A stretch of 64,000 nucleotides of DNA from Prorocentrum cordatum. Lineage: Eukaryota > Sar > Dinophyceae > Prorocentrales > Prorocentraceae. The stretch spans positions 62,001-126,000 of the forward strand of contig CAUYUJ010017866.1 of assembly GCA_963575745.1 (NCBI GenBank), read 5' to 3'. Each line of letters opens with the position of its first letter. Positions within the stretch are counted from its first letter, which is position 1. Made by a program: the position numbers and the translations under genes. The notes beneath the pieces were generated by a model, which had not been told where the DNA came from, ran no database searches, and worked only from the letters and a program-made list of their open reading frames with translations. This document shows, in pieces, positions 63,481 to 64,000 of the stretch.

Positions 63481-63879
63481 CCATCTCGGACCGATGGCCT
63501 CCGGACGGCCCGACTCAGTCGGCTACTGGACCCCCCCTTCCGTGGTCCTCCTGGGTGCCTAAAGACCGTTGGCGTCTTGGCCAAAATCAGGATGGGGGGG
63601 CTCTGCCGTTGTTGGGGCATCTGGTGTCCCTCGCTGGGCCGCCACGGGGCCGTCTAAAAGCGGCCAGAACGAAACGCCGGTCCTCCGAGGGAAGTGGCCC
63701 GGAGCCACAGGGACGACGCATTCAACAAAATGAAGACATCGGAAGTCCGGGTGGCCATCCAGCCACGGCCCAAAGGCCGCAAGCCACGTGGATGGCCATC
63801 GGAGCGACGGAGGAACCGGGGGTCGACTGCGCTGGCACTCGCGCTGAAGCTTCCCGCGTAAGGCCGCGCGTGAGCTTAA

Positions 63880-63925
63880 GTCGGGCCTGTCCCTCTACAG
63901 GAGGACTATTCAAAATTTTAGACGC
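63880..63925 (+). mobile_element. Left end of a MITE-like element at the window edge
   Basis: GTCGGGCCTG TCCCTCTACAGG, GGACTATTCAAAATTTTAG; same left arm as at 4121 and 53417. No right arm is visible before the window ends. Confidence 0.6.
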
Positions 63926-64000
63926 TTCGCGTATCCACACCAGCCCATCCAGAAAGGATGTCCAGGCGAGTTGAGAGGTGATGGGGGAAGTGCGGGAGCA

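Overview
The window reads as nuclear DNA of a dinoflagellate. The evidence is a multi-exon gene whose predicted protein carries blocks I recognise from dinoflagellate proteomes (GDPHMVNIYGQRFDLMQPG, GILGEDDHT), introns that mix GT-AG and GC-AG borders and always read AG|G at the acceptor, two introns longer than 10 kb, and very dense simple and tandem repeats, above all (GGA)n/(CCT)n. I cannot name the species. I found no rRNA, tRNA, CRISPR array or spliced-leader sequence. Most long open frames are products of triplet repeats and are not listed.

Layout. 1-8.5 kb: microsatellites, degenerate CCCAAGAGG-type repeats, foldback elements and hairpins, with no gene I can support. 8.9-11.8 kb: a decayed plus-strand LINE (endonuclease plus reverse transcriptase) flanked by GGA tracts. 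12.8-13.7 kb: three hairpins. 13.7-43.6 kb: one large plus-strand gene with at least eight recognised exon blocks: a PTGSPT repeat exon, a short VESTVGF domain over three exons, a (GAC)n/Thr-rich stretch, a PTPAP repeat exon leading into a GDPH domain, and three C-terminal exons ending at 43578. The last four exons join in phase to an open frame of 258 codons.

The 10.65-kb intron 32326-42978 holds a minus-strand LINE of about 7.4 kb (34266-41645) bounded by a 13-bp target-site duplication. Its first frame contains an OTU-type cysteine-protease motif. Its second begins with 66-residue tandem repeats and continues into an AP-type endonuclease, followed by a frameshifted reverse transcriptase. 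Several catalytic positions look mutated, so this copy is probably dead.

The other introns contain satellite arrays (89 bp in both orientations, 12-bp CGTCCCCTGGCA-like) and a GC-rich tract. 43.6-64 kb is mostly repetitive: a 146-bp satellite array between two copies of a 546-bp element with terminal inverted repeats (46.9-49.5 kb), 70-bp and 101-bp arrays, a 161-bp MITE-like element whose relative occupies the last intron of the large gene, long GGA/CCT tracts, and a few exon-like or ORF-like segments of unknown function (minus 51519-51809, minus 58520-59320, plus 62717-62992).

The large gene and the intronic LINE are the best supported features. The functions of most other coding-like pieces are not recognisable from sequence alone.
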